Shown: in pieces, positions 1 to 11,168 of the stretch
Layout: every line of letters starts with the position of its first letter
How positions within the stretch are numbered: the stretch's first letter is position 1
From: Holothuria scabra
Taxonomy: Eukaryota; Echinodermata; Holothuroidea; Aspidochirotida; Holothuriidae
Length of the DNA: 64,000 nt
Direction: 5' to 3'
Assembly (NCBI GenBank): GCA_037179385.1
Contig: CM074181.1
Coordinates: forward strand, 51,232,394 to 51,296,393
Notes under the pieces: model-generated
What the model was told of the DNA's origin: nothing
Database searches by the model: none
What the model saw: only the letters and a program-made list of their open reading frames with translations
Program-made: the position numbers and the translations under genes

Positions 1-1
1 A

Positions 2-334
2 ATGGGACCCCAGAAGAAGCCGAAGCTCATCCACTACAACCGATTGCGTCCCTATCTAGGAGAAGAAGTACCTTGGGTGAAGTCCTTTCTTGAGAAAAAG
101 ACTACTGTTGTGAATGAAAATTCAGAAGAGAATAAGAAGCCAAGCCGAGAAAACGCACGTATTCGTGGACAAAATGAGGACTCAAATGACGGTAGAGACA
201 AGGTCAGCCCAACAGCATCAATGAAGGAGAAGGAAGCCCTGAAAGCAAAGGAGAGCGAGGAGCCGTCCTCTTCGCTGCGCTCACAAAGGTCGAAGAGGGA
301 ACGAAAAGAACCTCAGAGATACGGGTTCAGTTAG
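2..334 (+). CDS. Ty3/gypsy Pol polyprotein, C-terminal end of integrase (partial, cut by window start)
   Basis: This is the last 110 residues of a Ty3/gypsy retrotransposon Pol. It opens with a KPKLIHYNRLRPYLG segment, the usual end of the gypsy integrase C-terminal domain (a GK-x-K-hxHxNRLKPY-like motif). A charged, low-complexity tail follows, ending in a basic stretch with ERKEPQRYGF, which is also typical of gypsy Pol tails. The reading frame is open from the first base, so the first methionine is not the true start. It lies upstream of a zinc-finger ORF, a polypurine tract and a 3' LTR, all in the same orientation, which fixes it as the 3' end of one element. In life it would join reverse-transcribed element DNA to the host chromosome. 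No breaks are seen. The catalytic DDE core, RT and gag lie outside the window. Confidence 0.8.
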   Translation: MGPQKKPKLIHYNRLRPYLGEEVPWVKSFLEKKTTVVNENSEENKKPSRENARIRGQNEDSNDGRDKVSPTASMKEKEALKAKESEEPSSSLRSQRSKRERKEPQRYGFS

Positions 335-509
335 AATTGAATGTCACCTGTGTAAACATGTTAATAAATAGATGTCAACCTTGAGTAAAGATGACGTCTC
401 CGTTTTCTTTTCTTTGTATATAGTTTTAATATGGTGTCTGAGGCTTTTTAGCCCCTTAATGTTCTAGTCAACGCGAGATGGTGAATGCGTTCACTCAAGT
501 TTGTCTTTC

Positions 510-526
510 TTTCTCGTTTTGCAGGA
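510..526 (+). promoter_or_regulatory. Candidate splice acceptor ahead of the third ORF
   Basis: A pyrimidine-rich stretch (tttctttctcgttttgcag) ends in CAG about 6 bases before the ATG at 530. This is the layout expected of a 3' splice site producing a subgenomic mRNA, as used for env-type ORFs of some gypsy elements. The splice itself is inferred; the matching donor would be outside the window. Confidence 0.45.
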
Positions 527-529
527 AAG

Positions 530-1393
530 ATGAGTGGGAACAGGCCATTGTTTGCTGTGGAGTACAAGTGTTCTGAATGCCCTCGCCGGTTCCATGATCT
601 ACAGGATATGAGGAACCATGCCGAGTACCAGCATGAGCACAGGATGTTTCGATGCCAGGTCTGCCACGACTTCAGCAGCCCTAGAAAATCAGACACGGTC
701 AAACATGAAAAACAGTGCAGAGGAAGAGGAGAGGAAAAACGAAGAAAGCGTGAAAAAGAAGCCGAAGAGTGTCGCGGAAAAGGTACAGTCAGGTCAGTCG
801 TAGGACCGAACGTAAGGGAGGAGGACATAGCTGAAAGGCCAAAGAAAACTTGTGACGACCGAAAACGGAAAGGTCACCAAACCACGGGCGAGCGAAAGAA
901 GGCAAAGGTTGATGGTACAGTAACCACTCAGGGGGAGTCCAGTCACACATCTAAGGAGTTGGAGACAGAAAGGTCAAGTAGAGATAAACTGACGAAACAA
1001 TCAGAAAACGTTGCGAAAGGGCATGAAAAGGAAGTTAATGACATGGACGTAAAATCGACTGAAAACGAGAGGGCAGAACAAGCGGGCAAGACTCCCATGG
1101 CTGTGATTCATCCCACCCCACCCAGGGTTCAGAGAAGTCCTACATGGCCGTCTCTTCAGAAACTTCTGGATCGAGGTTCGCCACTGGAAGAACGTTCCGC
1201 AACAGCCGAGAGAGAAATTGAAAAGGCGGAAAGAGATGAAGTTGGATTACCTGGGATTAGAGAATCCTACCGAAGTACTTCATACCTGCTGACGGATGGA
1301 CTCACACTTATTGCAGCAACAAAACGTGTTGTGTATCCAGATGGCAGGGTCTTTGAAGTTGAAGAAAAGAAGTTTACTGCCATTCCTGAGTAA
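530..1393 (+). CDS. C2H2/C2HC zinc-finger third ORF of the gypsy element
   Basis: Intact ORF of 287 codons from the ATG at 530. The frame is open upstream to 485, but 530 follows the splice-acceptor-like tract, so I prefer it. The N-terminus carries two zinc-finger-like units. The first, starting at YKCSEC, is C-x2-C-x12-H-x4-H. The second is C-x2-C-x13-H-x3-C (a C2HC form) ending in KHEKQC. A long, highly charged Lys/Glu/Arg-rich middle follows, probably disordered, with KRKGH and RKKAK clusters that could act as nuclear localisation signals. The last 60 residues, around SYLLTDGLTLIAATKRVVYPDGR, look folded. It sits between pol and the polypurine tract, where env lies in errantiviruses, but there is no signal peptide or transmembrane segment. 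I infer a nucleic-acid-binding accessory protein of unknown function. Confidence 0.65.
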   Translation: MSGNRPLFAVEYKCSECPRRFHDLQDMRNHAEYQHEHRMFRCQVCHDFSSPRKSDTVKHEKQCRGRGEEKRRKREKEAEECRGKGTVRSVVGPNVREEDIAERPKKTCDDRKRKGHQTTGERKKAKVDGTVTTQGESSHTSKELETERSSRDKLTKQSENVAKGHEKEVNDMDVKSTENERAEQAGKTPMAVIHPTPPRVQRSPTWPSLQKLLDRGSPLEERSATAEREIEKAERDEVGLPGIRESYRSTSYLLTDGLTLIAATKRVVYPDGRVFEVEEKKFTAIPE

Positions 1394-1554
1394 CCGTACT
1401 TTACTTGAGTTAGTTTGTAAATAGATAAAGGTGAAGGTCACCGTTTTTCTGATGTGTACTTTCCTAAAACGTTGTAAATAATCAGGAGTTACTTGTACAG
1501 AAGAAGTTCTCCCTTTGTTTTTCTTTGAGTCGAAGATTATGCGGGACGCATAAG

Positions 1555-1569
1555 CTAAGGAGGGGGTAG
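1555..1569 (+). other. Polypurine tract (plus-strand primer) of the gypsy element
   Basis: The purine-rich run aaggagggggtag lies immediately before the TGTAACG that opens the LTR. This is the usual position of the polypurine tract that primes plus-strand DNA synthesis in LTR elements. Confidence 0.75.
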
Positions 1570-3001
1570 TGTAACGTATCTGTGGGTGGCTTCGACTCCT
1601 GAGAGGTGGCGCCCTGTCAGTTTAAGCAGTACAGTAGTTCTCCCGCGCTTCCGCGAGCCACGTGACATCCGGCCTGCGAGAAACACATGTGGACATGCTG
1701 TGCGCCGCACAGACAGTCTGAGTTGTTGTACCTTGAAGAAGGAAGGCGAGGAGCAGTGGGAGATCCGTAGTGAGAAATAACTGCCTTGAGACGTGTCCTT
1801 TCGGGAAGAACGTTGGGTGAGGAGTTTGCTACATTATTATTAGAAGTTAAGGATACCTAGTCAGAAGATTTTAGGGGTAAAGCTGTAAAAGTTGTTAATA
1901 ACCGACTGCAATACTTAGGGTCCCGCCTACGCTGGCTACAATAGCGTAGGTAACGTGAAGCTTAGGATGTAAGCCTAGGCCTGCGAGCATATAAGTGTAA
2001 CACAACAGCTGAAGTAAATGAAACCTCCCACTCCCATTACTGCTTTTGTCTTTGAGGGGTAATGTATGCTACTCGAGAACCTTACCCTGAATAAAATGGT
2101 GTAATTGTGGACTAGAATAAGCTTCTAGGACTGAGTGTTGGACTACGTCGTTGAACAACAGCACAAGAGAAGATATAAGGCCGAGATCTAAGGCCATAAG
2201 ATTTTGGTAAACCCCCAAAACCAATGTTTAGGAATTCCCAACAATAAACGGGACATCAACTGCTGATTCCTGCCCCCCTGTACCCAGAGATAGTCCCGGG
2301 ACACCCGCCTAGGTTGTGAGTATACTGACGATTAGCCGGTGAGCACGCTCAGGTTGAGCCGGCTGAGTTAATCAGCGTACTGGAGATTGACGGGTGAGCA
2401 CGCTCAGGTCGAGTCAGCTGGGTTTGTGAGCATACTGAAGATCGGGAAGTGAGCACGCCCTGGTTGAGCCAGCTTAGGTGGTCAGCGTACTGAAGATTGG
2501 CGGAGGAGCACGCCCAGGTTGAGCCAGCTTAGATGGTCAGCGTACAGAACATCGGCAGTTGGGCCCGCTGTGGTTGAGCCGGCTGTGGTAGACACAGCAG
2601 GGAGCTGCACTGAAGACTGGTGAATGAGCACGCTCGGGTTGAGGCAGCGGAGTTTGTCAGCATACTGAAGGACTAGTGATCAGCGAGCTGTGGGGGGATT
2701 CGTTGTGTACTGAAGTATGTTTCCAGGTTAAGGCCTGCAGTGTGATAGCTGAGCTGACTTGGAGGTCCAAGTACCATTTCTACATAATTCGTTTAATCAT
2801 ATCGCCATAATCATTTGTATATTTGTAATTCTGACATGTAATTTTAATAAGAAGGAAACAGATTACTTTTGAACCTTAAATTTGCTGGTTTTGTCTCGTA
2901 TTTTCGCATTGTGTCCTCTAATCTCTTCTCACAGTTCCCTTTAGTGTTTCTTAAACAGAATAAGCCTATCCCTTGGAACTCGACGCGGGGCCCGCGTTAC
3001 A
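1570..3001 (+). repeat. 3' LTR of the gypsy element (complete, about 1,432 bp)
   Basis: The LTR starts with TGTAACG after the polypurine tract and ends with CGTTACA, a perfect 7-bp inverted terminal repeat with canonical TG...CA ends. A TATA-like box (catataag) lies near 1987 and an AATAAA signal near 2090, so U3 would run to about 2.0 kb, with R/U5 following; these subdivisions are inferred. U5 carries a minisatellite at 2336-2680. If a target-site duplication exists, GCAGC at 3002-3006 is its right copy; the left copy is outside the window. The adjacent intact ORFs suggest a fairly young insertion. Confidence 0.8.
2336..2685 (+). repeat. Tandem repeat of about 55-60 bp inside the LTR (about six degenerate units)
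   Basis: Each unit carries a version of tgagcacgctcaggttgagc, then agc, then gtactgaagattg. Units begin near 2337, 2392, 2450, 2505, 2560 and 2622; the fifth has an internal insertion. The units differ at many positions, so the array is older than the insertion or part of the family consensus. Confidence 0.75.
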
Positions 3002-4029
3002 GCAGCATTTTATGGAAGACTTTGTATATATAAATACCTGTTCTAAATTGAACTAACTGAAAAGGGGGCAACGTCTTTAAACTATTAGAAAATGGGGTTG
3101 TGAGATCTTAATATTTTGCGTTACAGACAATACGACTGATTCTTTGTTACTTGATGAAAATGGGGTTTAAATTTGATTTGTATGTTTCCCCATACCTTTA
3201 TACAGTATGTGAGATAGGGTATCAACAATGAGAAATACAAAATTATAAAGACTGAATACTTACAACATTCTCTGCTATATTCAGAAAGGCGATGCATTTA
3301 AAAATTTTGCCACATTCCATTAAAATTGAACAAAAAAGAAAAAAGAATACAGGGGAAGAAGACACTAAAAGAAAAGACTAAACGAAGGAACGAAGAAAAG
3401 GAAAATTAGAAAAAAGACGTTAAAGAAGGAGAGAATCAGAGCTAAGTAAAGGAGATGATAAGCTGACACACTCTTTCAAAAGGTATCTAAAAAGAATAAG
3501 GAGAGGAGACAAAAGTTTGTGTTTACCATTATGTGGTTACAACAACTTGTGTGCCTATCCATATAAGTTGTCTGTAAAGGTAAAGAGTTAACACTGACTC
3601 TCTTTTCTAGGTAATTTGGATGGTTTGACTCCTGAGGTGGAAATCCACCATTGTTTTTGCTTTGTTATAACATAGTACGTTTGGTTAAAGTTGTTCTGTG
3701 TCTCATGTCACATCTATCATAAGATGCGAGACAAATCAAAAGTCTTGTAGGGTCTTGGGTGACAATGTGTGATACGCCTGAAAGGTAGGTACTCCGGTGC
3801 AAAAACTTATAATTTGAGATAATGTTTAGGCTTATAACTTACAGATAAGTGCAGCCATGTGTTCTAAAAAAATTGCCTTACATACAATACGAATTACCAT
3901 TTTGCCTTTTGAAAAATAATGGAGTAATATTTGTTTTGTATTTCCCAACACTTTAGAGCAATGATTCAGGTATGGAAGAAAAATTGCACCGAAGTATATT
4001 CTTACTTATGTATAACCCTCAAGTGGGGA
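3002..4029. other. No gene seen; AT-rich, with a purine-rich patch
   Basis: No recognisable coding sequence. An A/G-rich stretch at about 3325-3480 (repeated gaaag, aaaga and gaagg) is simple-sequence-like. Confidence 0.6.
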
Positions 4030-4433
4030 TACTTGAGATGACTGAGCGTGGGACAGCGATATCGAATCGGATTTTGTGAGTGTTAGTTGGAATCTTCTCC
4101 ATCGATTGTTGCAGGGATCGAAATATTCGTCATATTATGTAAATATATAGTTTGTTTGCGAGAGCCATGAAAATAACATGAAAACCAATTATTTCGTGAT
4201 TTCAGGTTGACAAAACTGCTGCTATCAGTCAACGCGCATCCGATATACTGTCTGCAGATGTGACGTCACGGAATAATTTTAATAATTTTGATTTTCGTAT
4301 TCCTGTGATAAAATTATCTATTTCCAAATTTAAATTTCTTTCAAACTAAAGATGCGGGAAATTTTAAGTAAAACGCAAAAAAATTGGAGCGTAATCGATC
4401 CGATATCGATGTAGTGTGACCTGCCCTTTAGAG
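4030..4433. mobile_element. MITE, family A copy 1 (diverged)
   Basis: The ends carry inverted sequences built on cgatatcg-aatcggatt. The right end reads, inverted, as gtcacactacatcgatatcgg, matching the terminal sequence of the better-preserved copy at 22198-22577. The interior shares a block with that copy: ctgtctgcagatgtgacgtc here, ctgtctatcgatgtgacaac there. No transposase is encoded. The outer left end is eroded, so the left boundary is approximate. Confidence 0.6.
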
Positions 4434-6513
4434 TGAAAAGAGTTCTACCTCCCAAAAAACTGCACAATAACACCAGGTAACTTATATTTATCTAATTAAT
4501 TACTTTTTCTTGTAAATTTTTGCAAACTTCAGGCCAATACGAGTTAACAGTTTTGTTGATTCGATGTATAGTATTGTTAGGTGTAATTTGAGAAAACATA
4601 ATCGGCACTGGCTAAGGTTGTACGATTTTTCCTTTAGGTGGTCAGGTGGTGGTTACCTTTGAAGCAATATTATTGGGATTATCTTTCTCATAGAATTAAT
4701 TTAGTACCATTTAATCTTTTCTTACCTGTAAAAAGTACTTGCATATTTACATTGCATACTACTGGCAACACCACTGTTCAAAGCGCATTTTATAAGTTCC
4801 AAAGTTATTTTTTTTTTTTTTTTTGCGTTACACTAGACACAAGTTACAGTATCTTCCTAATTGAATATCCAACACAATTTTCTTTTTAAAGTAGTAACAA
4901 TTATATTCATATAGAGATTCAGACCAATTGCCGTTGCTCAGTATGAGGCTTACATATAATTGAATATAGTCTTAAAGGAATTTGGGGGAGGAGAGACAGT
5001 CTACGGAGCTGCCAACACAGAACCGCTACGAGGGTTACGCTGATAGTAGAAAGAAAAGTTAGGACCTAGAGCCAAAATATTAATCATAAAGTTTTATTTT
5101 CTTAATCACCCACATTGAAGCTGTTTTCGATAAATCGAATCTTTTGGAAAGGTCTGAAATTTGCAATTATAGTATCATAACAACCGGCGGCCCTTCATCC
5201 CGCTATATCGAACAGTAAGGACTGCTTATTATGAATTCTAGTTGAACGCCAGCCTACAAGTCCTTCCATGACGACTGAATTGAATAAATCAAAGTCACAC
5301 TTTCCACTAATTCCTCGAAATTATCAGAAAGTCTGGATAAAACTGTTGGTAATAGGCTACATTATAATACCTGGCATATACCTCTTATGTCTCCATATAG
5401 TTGTCCCAGTTTCAACACAAGGAAGGTCACATGACGCTATTGATAACTGCACATGAAGTTAAAATTTAATAACAGTAGGCCCAACTGCAAGTAAAAGAAC
5501 CATGAGAAATATGTTACGAGTCCATCATCCATTGGTTGTAATGAAGAGCTTGAATTCTGTGCCTCCCGTACAATCATACGGTAGTTATTGACCTAAAGGG
5601 AGTGGGTGCAAGAATCTATAGGGCAAGTAGAATTTTAGGTTGAAATAACAGTCTGGGGTCCAAAATGTTACTCTTAAACAGGTGAAGGGTGTAAGGAGAG
5701 GAATCATATAATCGATTAACACATTCGAGGTCATTCAAGAAAAATTTGCAGCAGTACAGTATTTTGCCGAGTAGAGGTGAATCTTTCTACTTTCAATGTT
5801 CATGTTACCAAATGGACAAGGTTCAGGTAAATCTGACCACTTCCAAAATTTCGTTTTTCATCGACAACATCCCAAGAGGAAATGTGAGGAGTGTTAAACA
5901 TTCCACTCCTCCTACAAATAAAACATATTGTCAAGTTATCTTCAAAAAGCTGCTCCTGATAAAAATTCATCGCACTATTGAGCTATCACTGTCAGTGGCA
6001 GGTCTGGCACCTCCTTGGTAGCACCTTTTTCACATTTCGGTTGCTTACATACATAACCACATGTAACTGCGCTAGATTAGGCTCCGTGCTTTGGCTTTTA
6101 CTAGTCAAATCTATACAGCCCTCGTAATAAATTCCACGTTCCAAAGCCTTCTTATCTTTAGCTACAAAATTCAGCTGTTTTTCAATGAAAGAAGACGGCT
6201 CGTCCTGCTCAATCTACCATCTTCGTTAGACAAAAATTATCTGGGACAAATCCCCTCATCACATATCGAAAGTGTGGTTTTCATGGATGAATTAAAATAG
6301 ACACGTTTAAGCAAAAAACTCGCTCTTTTTTTCCTCAGCAATGTTGGTTTAAAAGGTAAATAAAAGCTTTCGCGCATTAGCAAGAAAGCACACATTATTT
6401 TTACTCTAAAACACTGTCTAATAGATGGAAAAGTATTTATTGACTCCATTTGAGTGTTACTCAATCGCAAAATAGTGAAATTCACTACAAAAGAGGGAAG
6501 TTTTTACTCTTGA
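4434..6513. other. No gene seen
   Basis: Only short ORFs under 95 codons without recognisable motifs. A T-run of about 18 bases occurs near 4807-4824. No repeat partner noticed elsewhere in the window. Confidence 0.5.
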
Positions 6514-6517
6514 TAGA

Positions 6518-6560
6518 TTGCCTACAGTGATCACTACTAAAAAAGAGTGATCATTGCAGG
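6518..6560. repeat. Hairpin-forming inverted repeat
   Basis: gcctacagtgatcact is followed after about 9 bases by agtgatcattgcaggc. The arms pair over 16 positions with two mismatches. Confidence 0.65.
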
Positions 6561-6564
6561 CATT

Positions 6565-9059
6565 GGCCGAAAAGTGAATGTATACTCTCCTTGCTCGCTT
6601 TTAGCAAAAGGCGCTCTTCTCTCTTTTTCAGCTTTCGGTCTGGATTGACTTTAAAAGTTGCGAACTTTAGCAAATAGCGCATATTTTGGTTTCGAGCGTG
6701 AATTAAAGTTTCAATCTGTGGCATAAAGCGTTTTCTTTTTCTCAACATTGAATAAGGGATTGAGGTGAAAACACGCTGCATAGACGTGACAGGTCCGCGT
6801 GTGTCCTAATAATTTTGTCCAGGATTGTCGGCGAGTCAACTTGTACAGGCATACATTCCCAAACAAACAAGACCGGTTGAGCCTAAGTTTAAACATTGAG
6901 CTAATGTCGAGGTCTAGTAAACGTAAGTCACGGTTAGTTAGTTAGTTAAGATTTAACGACACACCAACGCGAATGTGTTATATAGACTAACGCTACATAT
7001 GTTTGTTCAGATGGTTATTAAAACTACGTTTAGTTTGGCCCACTGGATGAATGATTTTTTTATTTTAATTCCGTTATGACTTAGCACCCTTTAGCTTTTT
7101 AGTAACTAGTCCATAGACTTGGAGACTTGGAGAAATGACTCGGTTAAATTTGGATCAGTTTGGAGCACATCCCTTGTACCTGGTGAACCGACAGGCGGCA
7201 TATTTTGGACCTATCCTTCGTGGGTCATATACAGTGTTTGCACCTTCCAGAAAACTTTACTGAAAAACGATGACTTCCTGGAAATTTGGACGATTTCGGA
7301 GTTATTCTCCGGGAACTTTCGCGACTAGAATAATAAATATTATTTTTAAAATCGTAGAAAAATGTGGTTAGTTATAGTTACGTATAAAAGTTTTTTTGAG
7401 GCGTTCAACGTATACTGCCTCTGAGCTACATGCATGATAACAAAGCACACGATATAAACAAACCGTTTATATAGGTATCGAAAACAGTGGTCATTCCGTT
7501 ATATATTACACATTCGCGAACATTCGCCAATTGGGGGTCAGTCAGAATGGGTCACATGATTTTTGAAGTAATGTTTAGGTGAGGTACGAATACAGACAAA
7601 TAAGTAGGCTCGCTGTAGAATTGTAAAGAGGGATGCAAAATAACATGTCGGTCTTTTGGGTTGCAATCGAAAATGACGTCCTCTCCGCATTGCCACACCC
7701 GATGGGACAGTTAAGCGTTTACGTAGGGTGGGGATAGACAGATTATTAGGGTAAATATCTAGTTTGAAGTGATTATTGTCAAGCTGCAGCGTTTTCTCAC
7801 TATGTTTATATTTGAATGAAGGGGTACTTTGTCCTCCAACGGTCGTTACAACTCTCTGACACTGATTTTCAAAGAGTACATCTACAGGAACCAAATAGTA
7901 CCTATAGGTAGCTTACTATACACTGAAATCGTCTCATTGTTCGATTTCACACCTACAGCCTTTGGGAACGAAGATTGAAAATAACAAATTCACACACGTG
8001 ACCACTGCAACTTACCTCTGGATTTCTCTTTTGCGAATTTTTATGTGAAACTTGAAAAAAGCCGCCTACCTCTGGCCAGTTCCTTATTAGTGACTTAGGA
8101 ACTATTGAACCAACTATTGAAACACGTACCTAGTTAGTCAACAAACCAAAGAAATTGCAAAGTGGAAATAAATATCATAAAAACGAGAAAGCATCCACTG
8201 GAACATCATAGAAATTTTATACACAAGGTTTGAGCAAATCTGGAAATAGGAATATAACAATTCCCTGATAAAACGGCCCTTCTGACGACGGACTGAGTCC
8301 CGAATAAGAGGACGCAAATTATTTTTGTCGCAGATGTGAACAGTAACTGGAACTTACTGGACTTATAGAAACCTTCACCATTATGTATGTTCGATCCAAA
8401 AAGTATACTTGTCAGAAATCACCTATGGAGATGAGGGTTGGTGATGACAAACCATAAAGTTGAGTCAATCTACATGTTCCCTAATAAAAGTCCCCTAAAA
8501 AGCCTGTGGCGTCTAGGAGCCCGTGGTAGGGACGGAGGCCCCGTGGGAGCTCAAGGACGAAACCTTCAGAAGCTATCGCAACATAACTGAAGGTAAGGAT
8601 GTTACTGGAAATTATACAAAATTTATTGAAAGAATCAAATCAAATTTGTATTATAGAAATCTCTTTTGTAATTATTAACACGATTTCGTTACTTTTGGAA
8701 CTTGGAGTAGGTCTACCTATTTGATATGTTCTTGTCCCAAAATCAATAATTTGAGAGATTGGTCTAGACTGGAAATTTTAGTTTTATTGTCGCATTTATT
8801 AATTTTTTGGTTCATAACGTCACTTAATTTGAACCGATTTTTATGATTCGAGATTCATTTGGTAATAAATTAGCTAATGCATTCTATCCAATGATATCAT
8901 ACTTGGAAATAAAAATCAATCCTTGTAGGAATCTTTTGGAGGAATACTGGGAATTCACCTCCAAAAGATGATTGTAAGAATTGATTTGTAATACCATGTA
9001 TTATCACATGATAGAACTTGAAAGCATTGGCTAAATTTAGTTACCAAGTGAAAAGCTAA
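6565..9059. other. No gene seen
   Basis: AT-rich, with small ORFs only; the 118-codon minus-strand ORF at 7538-7894 has no motif I recognise and no supporting context. Confidence 0.5.
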
Positions 9060-9335
9060 CCGCAAAAACAAAAAAGTCACTGCACTGCTAGATTCGAAAA
9101 TCAAAGTCAAAGTATAAATGTCTACCGTTCAAGGGGAGGAAGAAAGAAATGTGAACATGCTCGTGAAGTGCTCGAAACTGGTGGGAATTTTTTCCTGGCG
9201 TTGGGAGTTGCAGGGAGTGATAGGAACACTACTAACGATGATGCTTCATTAGATGTGGAAGTGAAACTGAAGAACTGCATGAGCTCTTTGGGCTCCACAG
9301 CGTCGCTGCTGTTACTGTCGATCAATAAACATTAT
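9060..9335 (+). other. Unrecognised open frame, no clear start
   Basis: The plus strand is open for about 91 codons from a TAA at 9057 to a TGA-free run ending near 9335. It includes GRKKCEHAREVLETGG and ends LLLLSINKHY. It could be a fragment of an old transposase or a chance ORF; I see no motif that decides. Confidence 0.15.
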
Positions 9336-10108
9336 TGACACTATCAGGAAAAGACACATTTCTGTCATTTACTTCTTTAGTGAAAAAGTTTTGATCATTA
9401 TATGAATGTGTTTTAAATGTCCTGGTCCTGGAATGGCAATTTCGGAAGCCATATTGCATCACCCCTTTTCTCGTCTCCATTAACAGTTTCATGTGTGGAA
9501 GACCTCTGTCCCACAAAAGCACAAATTTGTATCCCAAGTAATGAAATAGGACACCCTTGTCACTAAGTTCAAAAAGGTACTGAGCTACGACAGTATAGTT
9601 TCAATCACATAGACGTATATTGCTTTCAAGAAGTGTTCCTGATAAAAATCACTGGAGTCTCAATATTCGTGTTCATTTTTCAAATAATTCCGCTTGGCTG
9701 TTCCTGAAATATCGACAAGAATATTTTCGCTTAAAGAAATATATTCCAGTAGCTTTTGTGTTGAATATCGTAGGAAATACAAATAACTCGTATTCCACAC
9801 AACGTCACAAAACAGTCTAAACTATTTGGAACCTGAATAGTTGTAAATGCATGTCTTCAATGAAATGGTTTGCTGGATTATCCGGGGCCACACCCTCATC
9901 TGAGAGTTCTTGGACAAACGGGACAATTCCAGCCAATTTACTGGTCCACCCGAGGGTACTGTAGTCAGGCGTTCCACCGACTCCGTCGTCATGGACAACC
10001 AATTTTGGTAATAGTTCTCGATATTGTGCATTTCATTTATAGCACAACCTACGTCTATGGCCGTGTTCGGATGTTCGTACGTAATTCTTGAATGCAGATG
10101 AATGAAAG
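9336..10108. other. No gene seen
   Basis: Short overlapping ORFs on both strands near 9820-10090 are mutual shadows; none has recognisable motifs. Confidence 0.5.
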
Positions 10109-10109
10109 T

Positions 10110-10186
10110 CTGGTCGGTGTGAACCTATGTAGATAAAATCTCCACATCGGTCGGTGTGAACCCATACTAGATAAAATTCCCAAAAC
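10110..10186 (+). repeat. Two-copy direct repeat of about 37 bp
   Basis: ggtcggtgtgaacctatgta (near 10112) recurs as ggtcggtgtgaacccatact (near 10149), each followed by agataaaat. Confidence 0.65.
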
Positions 10187-10939
10187 AATCAACCAAATAG
10201 AAACTAAAACTCAACCAAAGAGTCCTCCGGAGTGTCGACCTGAGGGAAATGACACTCATCAACTAACGTTCACTGTGAAAGCCAGAAAGTTCTTATGTGA
10301 TAAATTAGTACCTGTCTAGTTTAATTTCAAAGAACAGAAAAACTAAAGGTTATATTGCAGTTGTATGTTGGTACCAGCAGAACAGGGTGCTTTTTGTACT
10401 AGAAAGCACCAACTGCCTCACTGTTTGAGCACGTCATCCAGTGTGCATTGGACACGCAACGCTACGTTCACAGTGATGGTACTACGGGAATATGAACTGA
10501 TACAAATCGCTGATGTCGATAGGTAATTGCTACTCATTAACATTGAACATTTTGACGAAATGCCAAAATGGAACAAGTGCAAAGTCCTTCTTTTGTTATC
10601 GTAGTCGATTACCATAGCATCGATAATTCAAGACTTGATACTATACTGCAATGTACACTGTAGTGTATATATATATGCAATCCCTTTGTAAAGAGGTTGT
10701 ACGCTTGACGTCGGCGCGTTTTGGTTTGGCTTGCTGGATGGATGTTGTCATGGGTAGTGCGTGTGTTACCAGTGCATCCGCACTACAGGGACTTAGAAAC
10801 GATTGTAAGGAGTTGATGGGGACATAACAAGACACACAACGCGTTGACGTAGGTGCTTGGCCTTTGTACGCGCGCCGATCGAGTTGTATCGGCACGCGTT
10901 TGTTGTTTCTTTTGAATATCGTTTTTTTGATCAGTTATT
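10187..10939. other. No gene seen; right part probably belongs to a retroelement 3' end
   Basis: No coding motif. The GC-richer stretch 10690-10900 leads into the gaaacgtt motif and (TA)n tail described next, so it may be part of the same decayed element. Confidence 0.4.
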
Positions 10940-11064
10940 TTTTTGCCGCCTGATGAAGGGTACATACCCGAAACGTTGCGGAGCTTTCTTCCGAATTTTA
11001 GCACTTTTTATCATTCCAATCTGTTAACCTTCATACTTTACCTGTGCTACGCAGTATTCGACCT
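10940..11064 (+). mobile_element. Candidate Penelope-like element 3' end with hammerhead-like core
   Basis: cctgatgaagggtacatacc is followed directly by cgaaacgtt. CTGATGA and GAAA are the two conserved boxes of hammerhead ribozymes, here bridged by a short GGGT/ACCC stem. Penelope-like elements are known to carry hammerhead motifs in their terminal repeats. Against activity, there is an extra A beside stem II and I see no proper helix III with a GUH cleavage site, so at best this is a degenerate copy. It is followed by about 80 bases and a long (TA)n array, the same order as seen on the minus strand at 63.8-63.55 kb. I infer a truncated 3' end with no protein-coding part left. Confidence 0.4.

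Positions 11065-11168
<104 letters not shown>

Noticed and set aside
448..828. 126-codon minus-strand ORF
   Set aside because: It lies entirely opposite the intact zinc-finger ORF and has no motifs; it is a shadow.
10950..10990. Functional hammerhead ribozyme
   Set aside because: Core boxes are present, but stem II has an extra base and no helix III with a cleavage triplet is visible; kept only as a hammerhead-like relic.
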